35,866 nt of DNA, taken from the NCBI GenBank assembly GCA_934699135.1, contig CAKUVM010000014.1:1-35866 (forward strand), read 5' to 3'. The notes below the pieces were generated by a model, which was not told the origin of the DNA, ran no database searches, and saw nothing but the letters and a program-made list of their open reading frames with translations. The stretch is from an uncultured Bacteroidales bacterium (GTDB lineage: Bacteria; Bacteroidota; Bacteroidia; Bacteroidales; Marinilabiliaceae). This document shows positions 1-7,737 of the stretch, piece by piece. Each line of letters starts with the position of its first letter. The first letter of the stretch is position 1. The position numbers were made by a program, and so were the translations under genes.

Positions 1-1182
1 GAGCCTATGGCGACCCTCGCGTTCAAGATCGCGACCGACCCGTTCGTGGGCCGACTCGCCTACATTCGCGTTTACTCCGGCAAGATCGACGCGGGCTCCT
101 ACGTCCTCAACACGCGTACCGACAAGAAAGAGCGCATCGCCCGTCTCTATCAGATGAAGTCCAACAAGCAGATACCTCTCGACTCCATCGACGCTGGCGA
201 CATCGGCGCTGCCGTGGGTTTCAAGGACATTAAGACCGGAGACACACTCTGCGACGAGGCACACCCCATCGCGCTCGAGTCGATGGACTTCCCCGAGCCA
301 GTCATCGGCATCTCCGTAGAGCCTAAGAGCCAGAAGGACATGGACAAGCTCACCAACGCGCTGCTCAAGCTCGCAGAGGAGGATCCTACCTTCCGTTTCC
401 GCACTGACGAGGAGACTGGCCAGACCGTAATTGAGGGTATGGGCGAGCTCCACCTCGACATCATCATCGACCGCCTCCGCCGAGAGTTCAAGGTCGAGTG
501 CAACGAGGGTCGTCCTCAGGTGTCTTACCGCGAGGCCATCAAGGGAACCGTGGAGCACCGCGAGGTCTTCAAGAAGCAGACCGGTGGTCGAGGCAAGTTC
601 GCCGACATCATCGTACGCATCAGCCCCGTCGACGAGGGCAAGACAGGCCTCCAATTCGTCAACGAGGTCAAGGGCGGCAACGTCCCCAAGGAGTTCATCC
701 CCGCGGTAGAGAAAGGCTTTGCCGATGCCATGAAGAACGGTGTCCTAGCCGGCTACACAGTGGAGAACCTCAAGGTCGTCCTGCTCGATGGTTCTTTCCA
801 CCCTGTTGACTCCGACGCCCTCTCGTTCGAGCTCGCTGCCCGCCAGGCCTTCAAGGAGGCTTGCGCCAAGGCCAACCCCATCCTCCTCGAGCCTATTATG
901 AAGGTCGAGGTCCTCACCCCCGAGGAGTACATGGGCGACATCATCGGCGACCTCAACAAGCGACGCGGCCAGGTCGAGGGCATGGAAGACAAGAATGGCC
1001 AGCGCATCATCAAGGCCAAGGTGCCCCTCGCGGAGCTCTTCGGCTACGTGACCATCTTGCGCACCATCTCCTCTGGCCGTGCCACCCAGTCAATGGAGTT
1101 CCTGGAGTACGCCGAGGTTGCAAAGTCCATTGCTACCGAGGTTCTCAAGGAGGTCAAGGGACACGCCGAGCTGCTTAAATAA
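1..1182 (+). CDS. fusA: Elongation factor G, 3' part (5' end outside the window)
   Basis: Translational GTPase that drives tRNA-mRNA translocation on the ribosome. The reading frame is open from base 1 (the first codons read E-P-M) and ends at TAA 1180-1182, so about 393 residues of a ~700-residue protein are visible. The GTP-binding domain lies upstream of the window. What remains covers domain II (ATDPFVG and RVYSG, early), domain III (EDPTFRFRTDEETGQ and GMGELHLDI, residues ~125-150), domain IV (QTGGRGKF, ~190) and domain V (LLEPIMKVEV and GDLNKRRGQVEGME, ~295-330). The lack of tuf between fusA and rpsJ is usual in Bacteroidetes. A hairpin terminator follows the stop, so transcription into rpsJ is at least partly interrupted. 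Confidence 0.97.
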   Translation, partial: EPMATLAFKIATDPFVGRLAYIRVYSGKIDAGSYVLNTRTDKKERIARLYQMKSNKQIPLDSIDAGDIGAAVGFKDIKTGDTLCDEAHPIALESMDFPEPVIGISVEPKSQKDMDKLTNALLKLAEEDPTFRFRTDEETGQTVIEGMGELHLDIIIDRLRREFKVECNEGRPQVSYREAIKGTVEHREVFKKQTGGRGKFADIIVRISPVDEGKTGLQFVNEVKGGNVPKEFIPAVEKGFADAMKNGVLAGYTVENLKVVLLDGSFHPVDSDALSFELAARQAFKEACAKANPILLEPIMKVEVLTPEEYMGDIIGDLNKRRGQVEGMEDKNGQRIIKAKVPLAELFGYVTILRTISSGRATQSMEFLEYAEVAKSIATEVLKEVKGHAELLK

Positions 1183-1192
1183 GCTTAAATAT

Positions 1193-1235
1193 GGGGCGGG
1201 TTAGCGAATGACTCTTAGCCCGCCCCGTTTCTTTT
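1193..1235 (+). terminator. Rho-independent terminator between fusA and rpsJ
   Basis: Perfect 8-bp stem GGGGCGGG (1193-1200) / CCCGCCCC (1219-1226) with an 18-nt loop, followed by GTTTCTTTT. It begins about 10 nt after the fusA stop. It could end the str-type transcript or act as an attenuator ahead of the S10 operon; no good separate promoter is visible between it and rpsJ. Confidence 0.75.
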
Positions 1236-1257
1236 AATCCAATAACTTTATTCTTTA

Positions 1258-1563
1258 ATGAGTCAGAAAATCAGAATTAAGCTGAAATCTTACGATCATA
1301 ATTTGGTCGATAAGTCTGCTGAGAAGATCGTCAAGACGGTCAAAGCTACCGACGCTGTGGTCAGCGGCCCAATCCCCCTGCCCACAGATAAGAGAATTTT
1401 TACTATCTTGCGGTCGACTTTCGTAAACAAGAAGTCACGCGAGCAGTTCCAGCTCTCCTCCTACAAGAGGCTCATCGACATCTATAGCTCTACTTCAAAG
1501 ACTATTGATGCCCTGATGAAGCTTGAGCTGCCCAGTGGCGTAGAAGTCGAGATCAAGGTGTAG
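1258..1563 (+). CDS. rpsJ: 30S ribosomal protein S10
   Basis: Small-subunit head protein; in other bacteria also the NusE subunit of antitermination complexes. The 101-residue product has the full S10 fold: an N-terminal strand IRIKLKSYDHNLVD, the central SGPIPLPTDKRIFTILRS block (~37-54), the basic loop NKKSREQF (~57-64) and the C-terminal strand LPSGVEVEIKV. Length matches the family. The ATG at 1258 follows an AT-rich, Shine-Dalgarno-free leader, as is normal in Bacteroidetes. First gene of the S10 cluster; 46 nt separate it from rplC. Confidence 0.98.
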   Translation: MSQKIRIKLKSYDHNLVDKSAEKIVKTVKATDAVVSGPIPLPTDKRIFTILRSTFVNKKSREQFQLSSYKRLIDIYSSTSKTIDALMKLELPSGVEVEIKV

Positions 1564-1586
1564 TGACTACACCCGTTTTCTAAGTG

Positions 1587-1602
1587 TTTGTTAATCAACA
1601 AA
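1587..1602 (+). other. Small AT-rich hairpin upstream of rplC
   Basis: TTTGTT (1587-1592), loop AATC, AACAAA (1597-1602), ending 7 nt before the rplC start codon in the 46-nt rpsJ-rplC spacer. It has no U-tract. It could modulate rplC initiation, but the stem is weak and could occur by chance in AT-rich sequence. Confidence 0.25.
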
Positions 1603-1609
1603 TTTATCA

Positions 1610-2227
1610 ATGCCAGGATTAATTGGGAAAAAAATCGGAATGACTTCCGTTTTCAGTGCCGAGGGGAAAAGCATCCCATGCACTGTTATCGAAGCTGGCC
1701 CATGCTTCGTCTCGCAGATCAGGACTGTCGAGGTCGATGGCTATGAGGCCGTACAGCTGGCCTATGACGAAAAGAACGAGAAGCACACCACAGCTCCTAT
1801 GCTGGGTCACTTCAAGAAGGCAGGCATCGCCCCGCAGCGCAAGCTCGTAGAGTTCTCCGGTTTCGACAAGGAACTCAACCTCGGCGACACTGTCACCGTA
1901 GAGATGTTCCGTGAGGACTCTTTCGTTGACATCGTCGGCACTTCCAAGGGCAAGGGCTTCCAAGGCGTAGTAGGCCGCTGGGGCTTCGGAGGCGTAGGCC
2001 AGAGCACCCACGGTCAGGACGACCGCCTCCGCGCGCCAGGTTCTGTCGGCGCCTCTTCCTACCCCTCCCGCGTCTTCAAGGGTATGCGCATGGCTGGCCA
2101 CAAGGGCTGCGACCGCGTGAAAATCGAGAACCTCAAGATCATCAAGGTCATCCCAGAGAACAATCTCCTCGTGGTCAAGGGCTCTGTCCCAGGTTGCAAG
2201 GGTTCTTACTTAATCATTGAGCAGTAG
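1610..2227 (+). CDS. rplC: 50S ribosomal protein L3
   Basis: Large-subunit protein that binds 23S rRNA early in assembly and reaches towards the peptidyl-transferase centre. The 205-residue product starts MPGLIGKKIGMTSVF. It carries the signature loop KGKGFQGVVGRWGFGG (~113-128), then QSTHGQDDRLRAPGSVGASS and YPSRVFKGMRMAGHKG (~131-165). The Gln in the THGQ motif is the residue methylated by PrmB in proteobacteria. Length is typical. The rplD start lies 5 nt after the stop, so the two are probably translated together. Confidence 0.98.
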   Translation: MPGLIGKKIGMTSVFSAEGKSIPCTVIEAGPCFVSQIRTVEVDGYEAVQLAYDEKNEKHTTAPMLGHFKKAGIAPQRKLVEFSGFDKELNLGDTVTVEMFREDSFVDIVGTSKGKGFQGVVGRWGFGGVGQSTHGQDDRLRAPGSVGASSYPSRVFKGMRMAGHKGCDRVKIENLKIIKVIPENNLLVVKGSVPGCKGSYLIIEQ

Positions 2228-2232
2228 AAGAA

Positions 2233-2862
2233 ATGGAACTTAAGGTTTTAAACAAAGAAGGTAAGGAGACGGGCAGGACTGTCACTCTCCCAGAGTCTGT
2301 TTTCGGTATCAAGCCTAACGACCACGCCATCTACCTCGACGTTAAGCTGTACCTCGCAAACCAGCGCCAGGGCACACACAAGGCCAAGGAGCGCTCCGAG
2401 GTCTCCGGCTCCACCCGCAAGATCAAAAAGCAGAAGGGAACTGGCGGCGCGCGCGCTGGCGCTCTCCGCTCCCCGCTTTTCGTGGGCGGCGGCCGCGTCT
2501 TCGGCCCGCGCCCGCGCAACTACTCCTTCAAGCTCAACAAGAAGCTCAGGCAGCTCGCACGCTACTCTGCGCTCTCTTACAAGGCACAGGAGAACGGAAT
2601 CATCGTAGTAGAGGATTTCACTTTCGAGACCCCGAAGACCAAGGATTACGTAACATTCAAGAATAATCTCAACATCGCTGAGGGTGTACGCTCGCTCCTC
2701 GTCCTCCCCGACGTGGACAAGAACATCTACCTCTCCGCCCGCAACCTCCAGAAGACCGAGCTCATCTCCGCCCGCGACATCAACACCTATGGTGTCCTCA
2801 AGGCCAAGACACTCGTCATCTTCGAGAGCGCGCTCAAGCAGTTCGAGGCCAGCAACGATTAA
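2233..2862 (+). CDS. rplD: 50S ribosomal protein L4
   Basis: Lines the nascent-peptide exit tunnel. In E. coli L4 also represses the S10 operon at both transcription and translation; nothing here shows whether that applies. The 209-residue product has the L4 tunnel loop with RQGTHKAKERSEVSGSTRK and KQKGTGGARAGALRSP (~45-80), the GGGRVFGPRPRNY motif (~84-96) and a conserved C-terminal fold ending in the SARDINTYGVLKAKTLVIFE segment. The start is ATG at 2233, only 5 nt after rplC. Confidence 0.98.
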   Translation: MELKVLNKEGKETGRTVTLPESVFGIKPNDHAIYLDVKLYLANQRQGTHKAKERSEVSGSTRKIKKQKGTGGARAGALRSPLFVGGGRVFGPRPRNYSFKLNKKLRQLARYSALSYKAQENGIIVVEDFTFETPKTKDYVTFKNNLNIAEGVRSLLVLPDVDKNIYLSARNLQKTELISARDINTYGVLKAKTLVIFESALKQFEASND

Positions 2863-2874
2863 TGAGTAGCAAAA

Positions 2875-3225
2875 ATGGGAAGAAGATTCATCAAGAAGAA
2901 CCTTGGTCTCGGCAATTCTAACCCCGATACCACCGGTGTCATAATCAGGCCCCTGGTCACTGAGAAGATGACCAAGATCACCGAGAAGCTCGGCAATCGT
3001 TACGGCTTTGTGGTTGCAAAAAGCGCAGACAAGCCGCTTATCAAACTGGCTGTCGAGAAGCTCTATGACGTTAAGGTTGTCAAGGTAAACACTCTCATAG
3101 CTCCCGCTAAGAAGAGGAACAGGTACACCAAGGCTGGCGTCATCTCTGGTAGCACTCCCTCCTACAAGAAAGCCATCGTAACACTTGCGGAGGGTAACAC
3201 TATCGACTTTTACAGCAACATCTAG
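2875..3225 (+). CDS. rplW: 50S ribosomal protein L23, with N-terminal extension
   Basis: Exit-tunnel rim protein and docking site for trigger factor and SRP. The L23 core starts near residue 22 (VIIRPLVTEKMT) and ends in the typical IVTLAEGNTIDFYSNI. The protein is 116 residues, about 20 longer than the ~96 usual for Bacteroidetes. The extra MGRRFIKKNLGLGNSNPDTTG is basic. No other in-frame ATG, GTG or TTG lies between 2875 and the core (the next ATG is residue 33, inside the fold), so the extension appears genuine. It lies 12 nt after rplD and 6 nt before rplB. Confidence 0.95.
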   Translation: MGRRFIKKNLGLGNSNPDTTGVIIRPLVTEKMTKITEKLGNRYGFVVAKSADKPLIKLAVEKLYDVKVVKVNTLIAPAKKRNRYTKAGVISGSTPSYKKAIVTLAEGNTIDFYSNI

Positions 3226-3231
3226 TAAACA

Positions 3232-4056
3232 ATGGCAGTTAAGAAATTAAAGCCCGTCACACCGGGGCAGAGAAACAAAGTTATTGGCACGTTTGATACG
3301 ATTACGTCAAGCAAGCCAGAGAAGTCTTTGCTGCGTCCTCTGAAGAAGACCGGCGGTCGTAACAACACCGGCAAGATGACCATGCGCCACATTGGCGGTG
3401 GCCACAAGAGGAAATACCGTGTAATCGATTTTAAGAGAAACAAAGACGGTGTACCTGCAGTCGTAGATTCGATCCAATACGATCCTAACCGTAGTGCTCG
3501 CATCGCGCTGCTCGTCTATGAAGACGGCGAGAAACGCTACATCCTCGCGCCAAATGGCCTCCAGGTCGGTCAGACCCTCGGCTCCGGCGCAGACGTGGCT
3601 CCCGAGGTGGGCAACGCACTCCCCCTCTCCGCCATTCCGCTCGGCACTGTTATCCACAACATCGAGCTCCGCCCAGGTCAGGGTGGCGTCATTGCTCGCA
3701 GTGCCGGCTCTTTCGCTCAGCTTTCAGCTCGTGATGGCAATTACGCAGTCATCAAGATGCCTTCCGGTGAGACCCGTCTCATCCTTACAACCTGCAAGGC
3801 TACCGTCGGCGCAGTCGGCAACTCCGATCACGCCCTCGAAAAGTCAGGCAAGGCAGGACGCTCACGTTGGCTAGGTCGTCGTCCGCGAGTTCGCGGCGTT
3901 GTCATGAACCCAGTCGATCACCCGATGGGTGGTGGCGAGGGCCGCGCTTCCGGCGGTCACCCGCGCTCTCGCAAGGGTCTCCTCGCTAAGGGCTACAAGA
4001 CGCGTGCTCCGAAGAAGACATCGTCCAAGTACATCATTGAGAGGCGTAAAAAGTAA
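3232..4056 (+). CDS. rplB: 50S ribosomal protein L2
   Basis: One of the most conserved large-subunit proteins; needed for subunit association and peptidyl-transferase activity. The 274-residue product shows RNNTGKMTMRHIGGGHKRKYRVIDF (~44-68), the SH3-like region with VIHNIELRPGQGG (~140-150), and the C-terminal RGVVMNPVDHPMGGGEGRASGGHPRS block, which contains the conserved His close to the catalytic centre. The tail KTRAPKKTSSKYIIERRKK is typical. The ATG at 3232 follows rplW by 6 nt. Confidence 0.98.
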   Translation: MAVKKLKPVTPGQRNKVIGTFDTITSSKPEKSLLRPLKKTGGRNNTGKMTMRHIGGGHKRKYRVIDFKRNKDGVPAVVDSIQYDPNRSARIALLVYEDGEKRYILAPNGLQVGQTLGSGADVAPEVGNALPLSAIPLGTVIHNIELRPGQGGVIARSAGSFAQLSARDGNYAVIKMPSGETRLILTTCKATVGAVGNSDHALEKSGKAGRSRWLGRRPRVRGVVMNPVDHPMGGGEGRASGGHPRSRKGLLAKGYKTRAPKKTSSKYIIERRKK

Positions 4057-4076
4057 CTGCGTAACTAAGAACAATC

Positions 4077-4343
4077 ATGAGCAGATCTTTAAAGAAAGGA
4101 CCGTACATCAACCTCAAGCTCGAGAAGAAAATCCTCGCCATGAACGAGTCTGGCAAAAAGTCAGTCATCAAGACATGGGCAAGGGCTTCCATGATCTCTC
4201 CCGACTTCGTTGGTCACACCTTGGCCGTCCACAACGGCAACAAGTTCGTCCCGGTCTACGTGACCGAGAACATGGTGGGCCACAAGCTCGGAGAGTTCGC
4301 CTTGACGCGTACGTTCCGTGGTCACAGCGGCAACCGCAAGTAG
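4077..4343 (+). CDS. rpsS: 30S ribosomal protein S19
   Basis: Small-subunit head protein that forms a complex with S13 and contacts A-site tRNA. The 88-residue product begins MSRSLKKGPYINLKLEKKI and contains KKSVIKTWARASMISPDFVGHTLAVHNG (~27-55), followed by ENMVGHKLGEFALTRTFRGHSG. All are standard for S19 and length is normal. It lies 20 nt after rplB and 38 nt before rplV; the rpsS-rplV spacer shows no terminator. Confidence 0.98.
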   Translation: MSRSLKKGPYINLKLEKKILAMNESGKKSVIKTWARASMISPDFVGHTLAVHNGNKFVPVYVTENMVGHKLGEFALTRTFRGHSGNRK

Positions 4344-4381
4344 AGTTACCCGCTAGTCACAACCCTTTTCATTAATCGAAA

Positions 4382-4795
4382 ATGAGCAAAAGAAAAAGAA
4401 ATATGGCGGACGCCATCAAGGAAGCGAGGAAAACTCAATATTTCGCTTCCCTGCGAAACGTCCCTACTTCCCCCCGCAAGATGAAGCTCGTTGCTGACCT
4501 CATCCGCGGCAAGGAGGTAAACAATGCTCTCGGAATCCTGAAGTTCTCCAAGCAAGACGCTTCAGGCCGTCTCGAGAAGCTCCTTCTCTCGGCCATCGAC
4601 AACTGGAAGCAAAAGAACGAAGGTAAGAACGTTGAGGAGGCTAACCTCTACGTTAAGACCATCTTCGTTGACTCGGCGCGCATGCTCAAGCGTCTCCGCC
4701 CGGCCCCGCAAGGCCGCGCGCACCGCATCCTCAAGCGCTCCAACCACGTGACCATCTACGTGGACAGCAAACCAACCGAAAACCAGGAAAATTAA
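4382..4795 (+). CDS. rplV: 50S ribosomal protein L22
   Basis: Its long beta-hairpin forms the constriction of the nascent-peptide tunnel together with L4. The 137-residue product has an N-terminal extension (MSKRKRNMADAIKEARKTQ) before the core FASLRNVPTSPRKMKLVADLIRG (~22-44). The hairpin reads DSARMLKRLRPAPQGRAHRILKRSNHVTIYV (~97-127). Such N-terminal extensions occur in Bacteroidetes L22. A downstream in-frame ATG at residue 8 is possible but unneeded. The rpsC start lies 3 nt after the stop. Confidence 0.97.
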   Translation: MSKRKRNMADAIKEARKTQYFASLRNVPTSPRKMKLVADLIRGKEVNNALGILKFSKQDASGRLEKLLLSAIDNWKQKNEGKNVEEANLYVKTIFVDSARMLKRLRPAPQGRAHRILKRSNHVTIYVDSKPTENQEN

Positions 4796-4798
4796 GTC

Positions 4799-5542
4799 AT
4801 GGGACAGAAGATTAATCCAATTAGCAACAGGCTCGGCATCACCCGTGGCTGGGATTCCGTTTGGTACGGCGGCAAGAACTTCGGTGAGAAAATTGTCGAA
4901 GACAAGAAGATCCGTAGCTACCTCTACGAGCGTCACAGCAAGTCTAGCCTCTCCCGCATTATCATTGAGCGCACGCTCAAGATTGTCACCGTCACCATCT
5001 TCACGGCCAAGCCTGGTCTGATCATAGGCAAGAACGGCGAGCTGGTCAACAAACTCAAGGAGGAGCTTGTCAAGCTCACGGGCAAGGAGGTTCAGATCAA
5101 CATCTACGAGGTAAAGCGTCCAGATCTCGACGCCACCATCGTCGCCAATAACATCGCGCGTCAACTCGAGGGCCGCGTGGCTTACCGCCGCGCCATCAAG
5201 CTGGCCCTCGCGTCTGCGCAGCGCAACCAGGCTGAGGGCATCAAGATTCAGGTCTGCGGCCGCCTCAACGGCGCAGAGATGACCCGCCACGAGATGTTCA
5301 AGGAGGGCCGCACGCCTCTCCACACCTTCCGTGCCGACATCGACTACTGCCAGGCCGAGGCCCACACCAAGATGGGTGTCATCGGCGTCAAGGTTTGGAT
5401 CTGCCGTGGCGAAGTCTATGGCAAGAGAGACCTTACCCTCCCCGTCATCGACAAGGCTCAAAAGCCCGCAGGTGACCGCGACAATGGCTTCCGCGGAGAC
5501 CGCGGCCCCAGGAGGAAGAGAAACAATAACCAGCAGCATTAA
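4799..5542 (+). CDS. rpsC: 30S ribosomal protein S3
   Basis: Forms part of the mRNA entry channel and contributes to helicase activity there. The 247-residue product starts MGQKINPISNRLGITRGWDSVWY, as expected. It has a type-2 KH domain with the GKNGELVNKLKEEL element (~77-90), then the S3 C-terminal domain with ARQLEGRVAYRRAIKLA (~120-137), the GRLNGAEMTRHEMFKEGRTPLHTFRADIDY stretch, and GVIGVKVWICRGE. The C-terminus is a polar, Arg/Asn-rich tail. Close spacing to rplV implies coupled translation. Confidence 0.98.
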   Translation: MGQKINPISNRLGITRGWDSVWYGGKNFGEKIVEDKKIRSYLYERHSKSSLSRIIIERTLKIVTVTIFTAKPGLIIGKNGELVNKLKEELVKLTGKEVQINIYEVKRPDLDATIVANNIARQLEGRVAYRRAIKLALASAQRNQAEGIKIQVCGRLNGAEMTRHEMFKEGRTPLHTFRADIDYCQAEAHTKMGVIGVKVWICRGEVYGKRDLTLPVIDKAQKPAGDRDNGFRGDRGPRRKRNNNQQH

Positions 5543-5555
5543 TTGATTTTTCGAG

Positions 5556-5993
5556 ATGTTACAACCTAAGAGAGTCAAGTATAGGAGGCCGCAAGATGGT
5601 CGCCGCAAGAACGACGGCATAGCGCACCGCGGCACCGAGCTTGCGTTCGGTTCTTTCGGCATCAAGGCAATGGCGACGCTTTGGATCACGGCGCGCCAGA
5701 TCGAGGCGGCTCGTATCGCTGTCACGCGCTATATGCAGCGTGAGGGTCAAATCTGGATCCGTATCTTCCCAGACAAGCCCATAACCCGCAAGCCTGCCGA
5801 CGTCCGAATGGGTAAAGGTAAGGGTGACCCCGCAGGCTTCGTCGCTGCCGTCAAGCCCGGCATGATGCTCATCGAGTGTGAGGGCGTCTCTCTCGCAGTG
5901 GCCAAGGAGGCTCTCCGACTCGCTGCGCAGAAGCTCCCGATCAAGACGAAGTTCGTCATTCGTCGTGACTATGTAGAATCTGCAAACGTTTAG
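5556..5993 (+). CDS. rplP: 50S ribosomal protein L16
   Basis: Sits next to the A- and P-site tRNAs and organises 23S rRNA near the peptidyl-transferase centre. The 145-residue product begins MLQPKRVKYRR and carries FGSFGIKAMATLWITARQIEAAR (~31-53), GQIWIRIFPDKPITRKPADVRMGKGKG (~64-90) and the KLPIKTKFVIRR C-terminal element, all diagnostic of L16. The stop is followed 2 nt later by rpmC. Confidence 0.98.
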   Translation: MLQPKRVKYRRPQDGRRKNDGIAHRGTELAFGSFGIKAMATLWITARQIEAARIAVTRYMQREGQIWIRIFPDKPITRKPADVRMGKGKGDPAGFVAAVKPGMMLIECEGVSLAVAKEALRLAAQKLPIKTKFVIRRDYVESANV

Positions 5994-5995
5994 TA

Positions 5996-6193
5996 ATGAA
6001 AGCATCTGAGATAAGGGCTCTTTCTGTCTCCGAGATTGAGGAGAAGATCGCAGCAGCAAAACTCGAGCTCCAGAAAATGAAGATCGAGCACGCCATCTCC
6101 CCTCTCGAGAACCCGATGAAAATCAGGAAGACGCGTAAGGACATCGCTCGTCTGTTGACAATCCTTACAGAGAAGAACAACACCGAAAAATAA
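5996..6193 (+). CDS. rpmC: 50S ribosomal protein L29
   Basis: A two-helix protein at the tunnel exit beside L23. The 65-residue product has the classic architecture: MKASEIRALSVSEIEEKIAAAK, a helix-rich middle, then NPMKIRKTRKDIARLLTILTEK (~40-60), the RKxIARxxT pattern that defines L29. Spacing is 2 nt from rplP and 6 nt to rpsQ, so the three are probably translationally coupled. Confidence 0.97.
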   Translation: MKASEIRALSVSEIEEKIAAAKLELQKMKIEHAISPLENPMKIRKTRKDIARLLTILTEKNNTEK

Positions 6194-6199
6194 CCGAAG

Positions 6200-6457
6200 A
6201 TGGAAGAAAGAAATCATAGGAAGGAGCGAGTCGGTCTCGTCGTTAGCGACAAGATGCAGAAGTCCATCGTCGTCGCCATCAAGGATCGCGAGCAGCACCC
6301 ACTATATGGCAAGTTCGTGAAGAAGACGAAGAAGTTCCATGTCCATGACGAAAACAACGAGGCCCATGTCGGAGACACAGTCGAGATCATGGAGACCCGT
6401 CCACTCAGCAAGACAAAGAGGTGGAGACTCGTTAGAATCGTCGAAAAGGCTAAGTAA
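6200..6457 (+). CDS. rpsQ: 30S ribosomal protein S17
   Basis: Early-binding OB-fold protein of the 30S body. The 85-residue product shows RKERVGLVVSDKMQKSIVVAIKDREQHPLYGKFVKKTKKFHVHDENNEAHVGD in separate conserved blocks (~6-58), then ETRPLSKTKRWRLVRIVEKAK. Length and motifs match S17. The rplN start lies 3 nt after its stop. Confidence 0.97.
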   Translation: MEERNHRKERVGLVVSDKMQKSIVVAIKDREQHPLYGKFVKKTKKFHVHDENNEAHVGDTVEIMETRPLSKTKRWRLVRIVEKAK

Positions 6458-6460
6458 ACA

Positions 6461-6826
6461 ATGATACAGACAGAATCTAGACTCGCTGTTGCCGACAACA
6501 GCGGTGCAAAGGAGGTTCTTTGCATTCATGTCCTCGGTGGATCGTTCAAGCGCTACGCCTCCATCGGAGACAAGATCGTCGTCACAGTCAAGGACGCGAT
6601 CCCCTCTAGCGACATCAAGCCCGGCACCGTAAGCAAGGCTGTCATCGTTCGCACAAAGAAGGAAGTCCGCCGCCCAGACGGCTCATACATCCGCTTCGAT
6701 GACAACGCCTGCGTCCTGCTCAACAACACAGACGAGCTCAGGGGCACGCGTATCTTCGGACCGGTGGCGCGCGAGCTCCGCGACGGCTACATGAAGATCA
6801 TCTCCCTCGCGCCAGAGGTAATCTAA
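6461..6826 (+). CDS. rplN: 50S ribosomal protein L14
   Basis: Interface protein at bridge B5/B8, also the binding site of the silencing factor RsfS. The 121-residue product begins MIQTESRLAVADNSGAKEVLCIHVLGGS (a highly conserved block), followed by KDAIPSSDIKPGTVSKAVIVRTKKEVRRPDGSYIRFDDNACVLL and the C-terminal GTRIFGPVARELRDGYMKIISLAPEVI. It is an exact family match in length and sequence. Spacing to rplX is 18 nt. Confidence 0.98.
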   Translation: MIQTESRLAVADNSGAKEVLCIHVLGGSFKRYASIGDKIVVTVKDAIPSSDIKPGTVSKAVIVRTKKEVRRPDGSYIRFDDNACVLLNNTDELRGTRIFGPVARELRDGYMKIISLAPEVI

Positions 6827-6844
6827 CTTTTTCTACACAAGGCA

Positions 6845-7165
6845 ATGGCTAAACTGCATATCAAGAAAGGCGACATCGTCATAGTTAACAGTGGCGATGA
6901 CAAGGGCAAGGAGGGCAAAGTCCTCTCCGTAGACCCGCGCAATTCACGTGCCATCGTCGAGGGAATCAATATGGTCAGCAAGGCTTGCAAGCCCTCTGCT
7001 GCCAACCCTCAGGGCGGCATCGTTAAGAAGGAGGCTCCAATACACATCTCCAATCTTAACGTCAAGGATCCCAAGACCGGAGCTGCGACCCGCATCGGAC
7101 GTCGTCGCAACGAGGAAGGAAAATCAGTAAGGTACTCTAAAAAATCAGGGGAGGAGATTAAATAA
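6845..7165 (+). CDS. rplX: 50S ribosomal protein L24
   Basis: Assembly initiator of the large subunit, located near the tunnel exit. The KOW motif is at residues ~5-32 (IKKGDIVIVNSGDDKGKEGKVL). It is followed by the conserved NMVSKACKPSAANPQGGIVKKEAPIHISNL segment (~44-73) and DPKTGAATRIGRRRNEEGK. The product is 106 residues. Its TAA shares one base with the rplE ATG (TAATG, 7163-7167), implying translational coupling. A GGGGAGGAG stretch at 7148-7156 inside its last codons could act as a weak Shine-Dalgarno for rplE. Confidence 0.97.
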   Translation: MAKLHIKKGDIVIVNSGDDKGKEGKVLSVDPRNSRAIVEGINMVSKACKPSAANPQGGIVKKEAPIHISNLNVKDPKTGAATRIGRRRNEEGKSVRYSKKSGEEIK

Positions 7166-7722
7166 TGGCCGCTTACGAACCATCTCTAAGGAAGTTCTAT
7201 AAGGAACAGATTGTCCCGCAGCTCATGAAGGAGTTCAACTACTCCTCCATCATGCAGTGCCCCAAGCTCGAGAAGATCGTCCTCAACCAAGGTCTCGGCG
7301 AGGCTACCCAGGACAAGAAGGTCATCGAGATCGCAAAGAAGGAAATGGCCCTCATCTCTGGCCAGCAGCCCATCGAGACTCTCTCCAAGAAGGATATCGC
7401 TGGCTTCAAGCTTCGCAAGAACACGCCCATCGGTGTCAAGGTAACCCTCCGTCGCGACCGTATGTATGAGTTCCTCGAGAGGATCATACGCGTGGCTCTT
7501 CCGCGCATCCGCGATTTCAACGGCGTCCAGGGCAAGCTCGACGGCCGCGGCAACTACACCCTCGGCATCACCGAGCAGATCATTTTCCCAGAAATTAATC
7601 TGGACGCGGTTGCCAAAATTCAGGGTATGAATATTACCTTTGTGACCAATGCTGGTTCTGATGCTGAGGCTTTCGCCCTGCTCAAGGCTTTCGGCGTACC
7701 TTTCAAGCAGAAAAACAATTAA
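7165..7722 (+). CDS. rplE: 50S ribosomal protein L5
   Basis: Central-protuberance protein that binds 5S rRNA and contacts P-site tRNA. The 185-residue product has SIMQCPKLEKIVLNQGLGEA (~28-47), GQQPIETLSKKDIAGFKLRKNTPIGVKVTLR (~68-98) and MYEFLERIIRVALPRIRDFNGV (~102-123), then the GRGNYTLGITEQIIFPEI block. All are canonical. The start ATG overlaps the rplX stop by one base. Confidence 0.98.
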   Translation: MAAYEPSLRKFYKEQIVPQLMKEFNYSSIMQCPKLEKIVLNQGLGEATQDKKVIEIAKKEMALISGQQPIETLSKKDIAGFKLRKNTPIGVKVTLRRDRMYEFLERIIRVALPRIRDFNGVQGKLDGRGNYTLGITEQIIFPEINLDAVAKIQGMNITFVTNAGSDAEAFALLKAFGVPFKQKNN

Positions 7723-7737
7723 TTAGACTTTAGCTGT

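Noticed and set aside
1243..1250. Promoter -7 element for rpsJ (TAACTTTA)
   Set aside because: Last base mismatched, no TTTG 19-21 nt upstream, and only 7 nt before the start codon.
4562..5725. Long open frame on the minus strand (387 codons) over rplV-rpsC-rplP
   Set aside because: It is antisense to three certain ribosomal genes; the frame stays open because of codon bias in GC-rich sequence. The translation is a Leu/Val/Asp-rich shadow with no family pattern.
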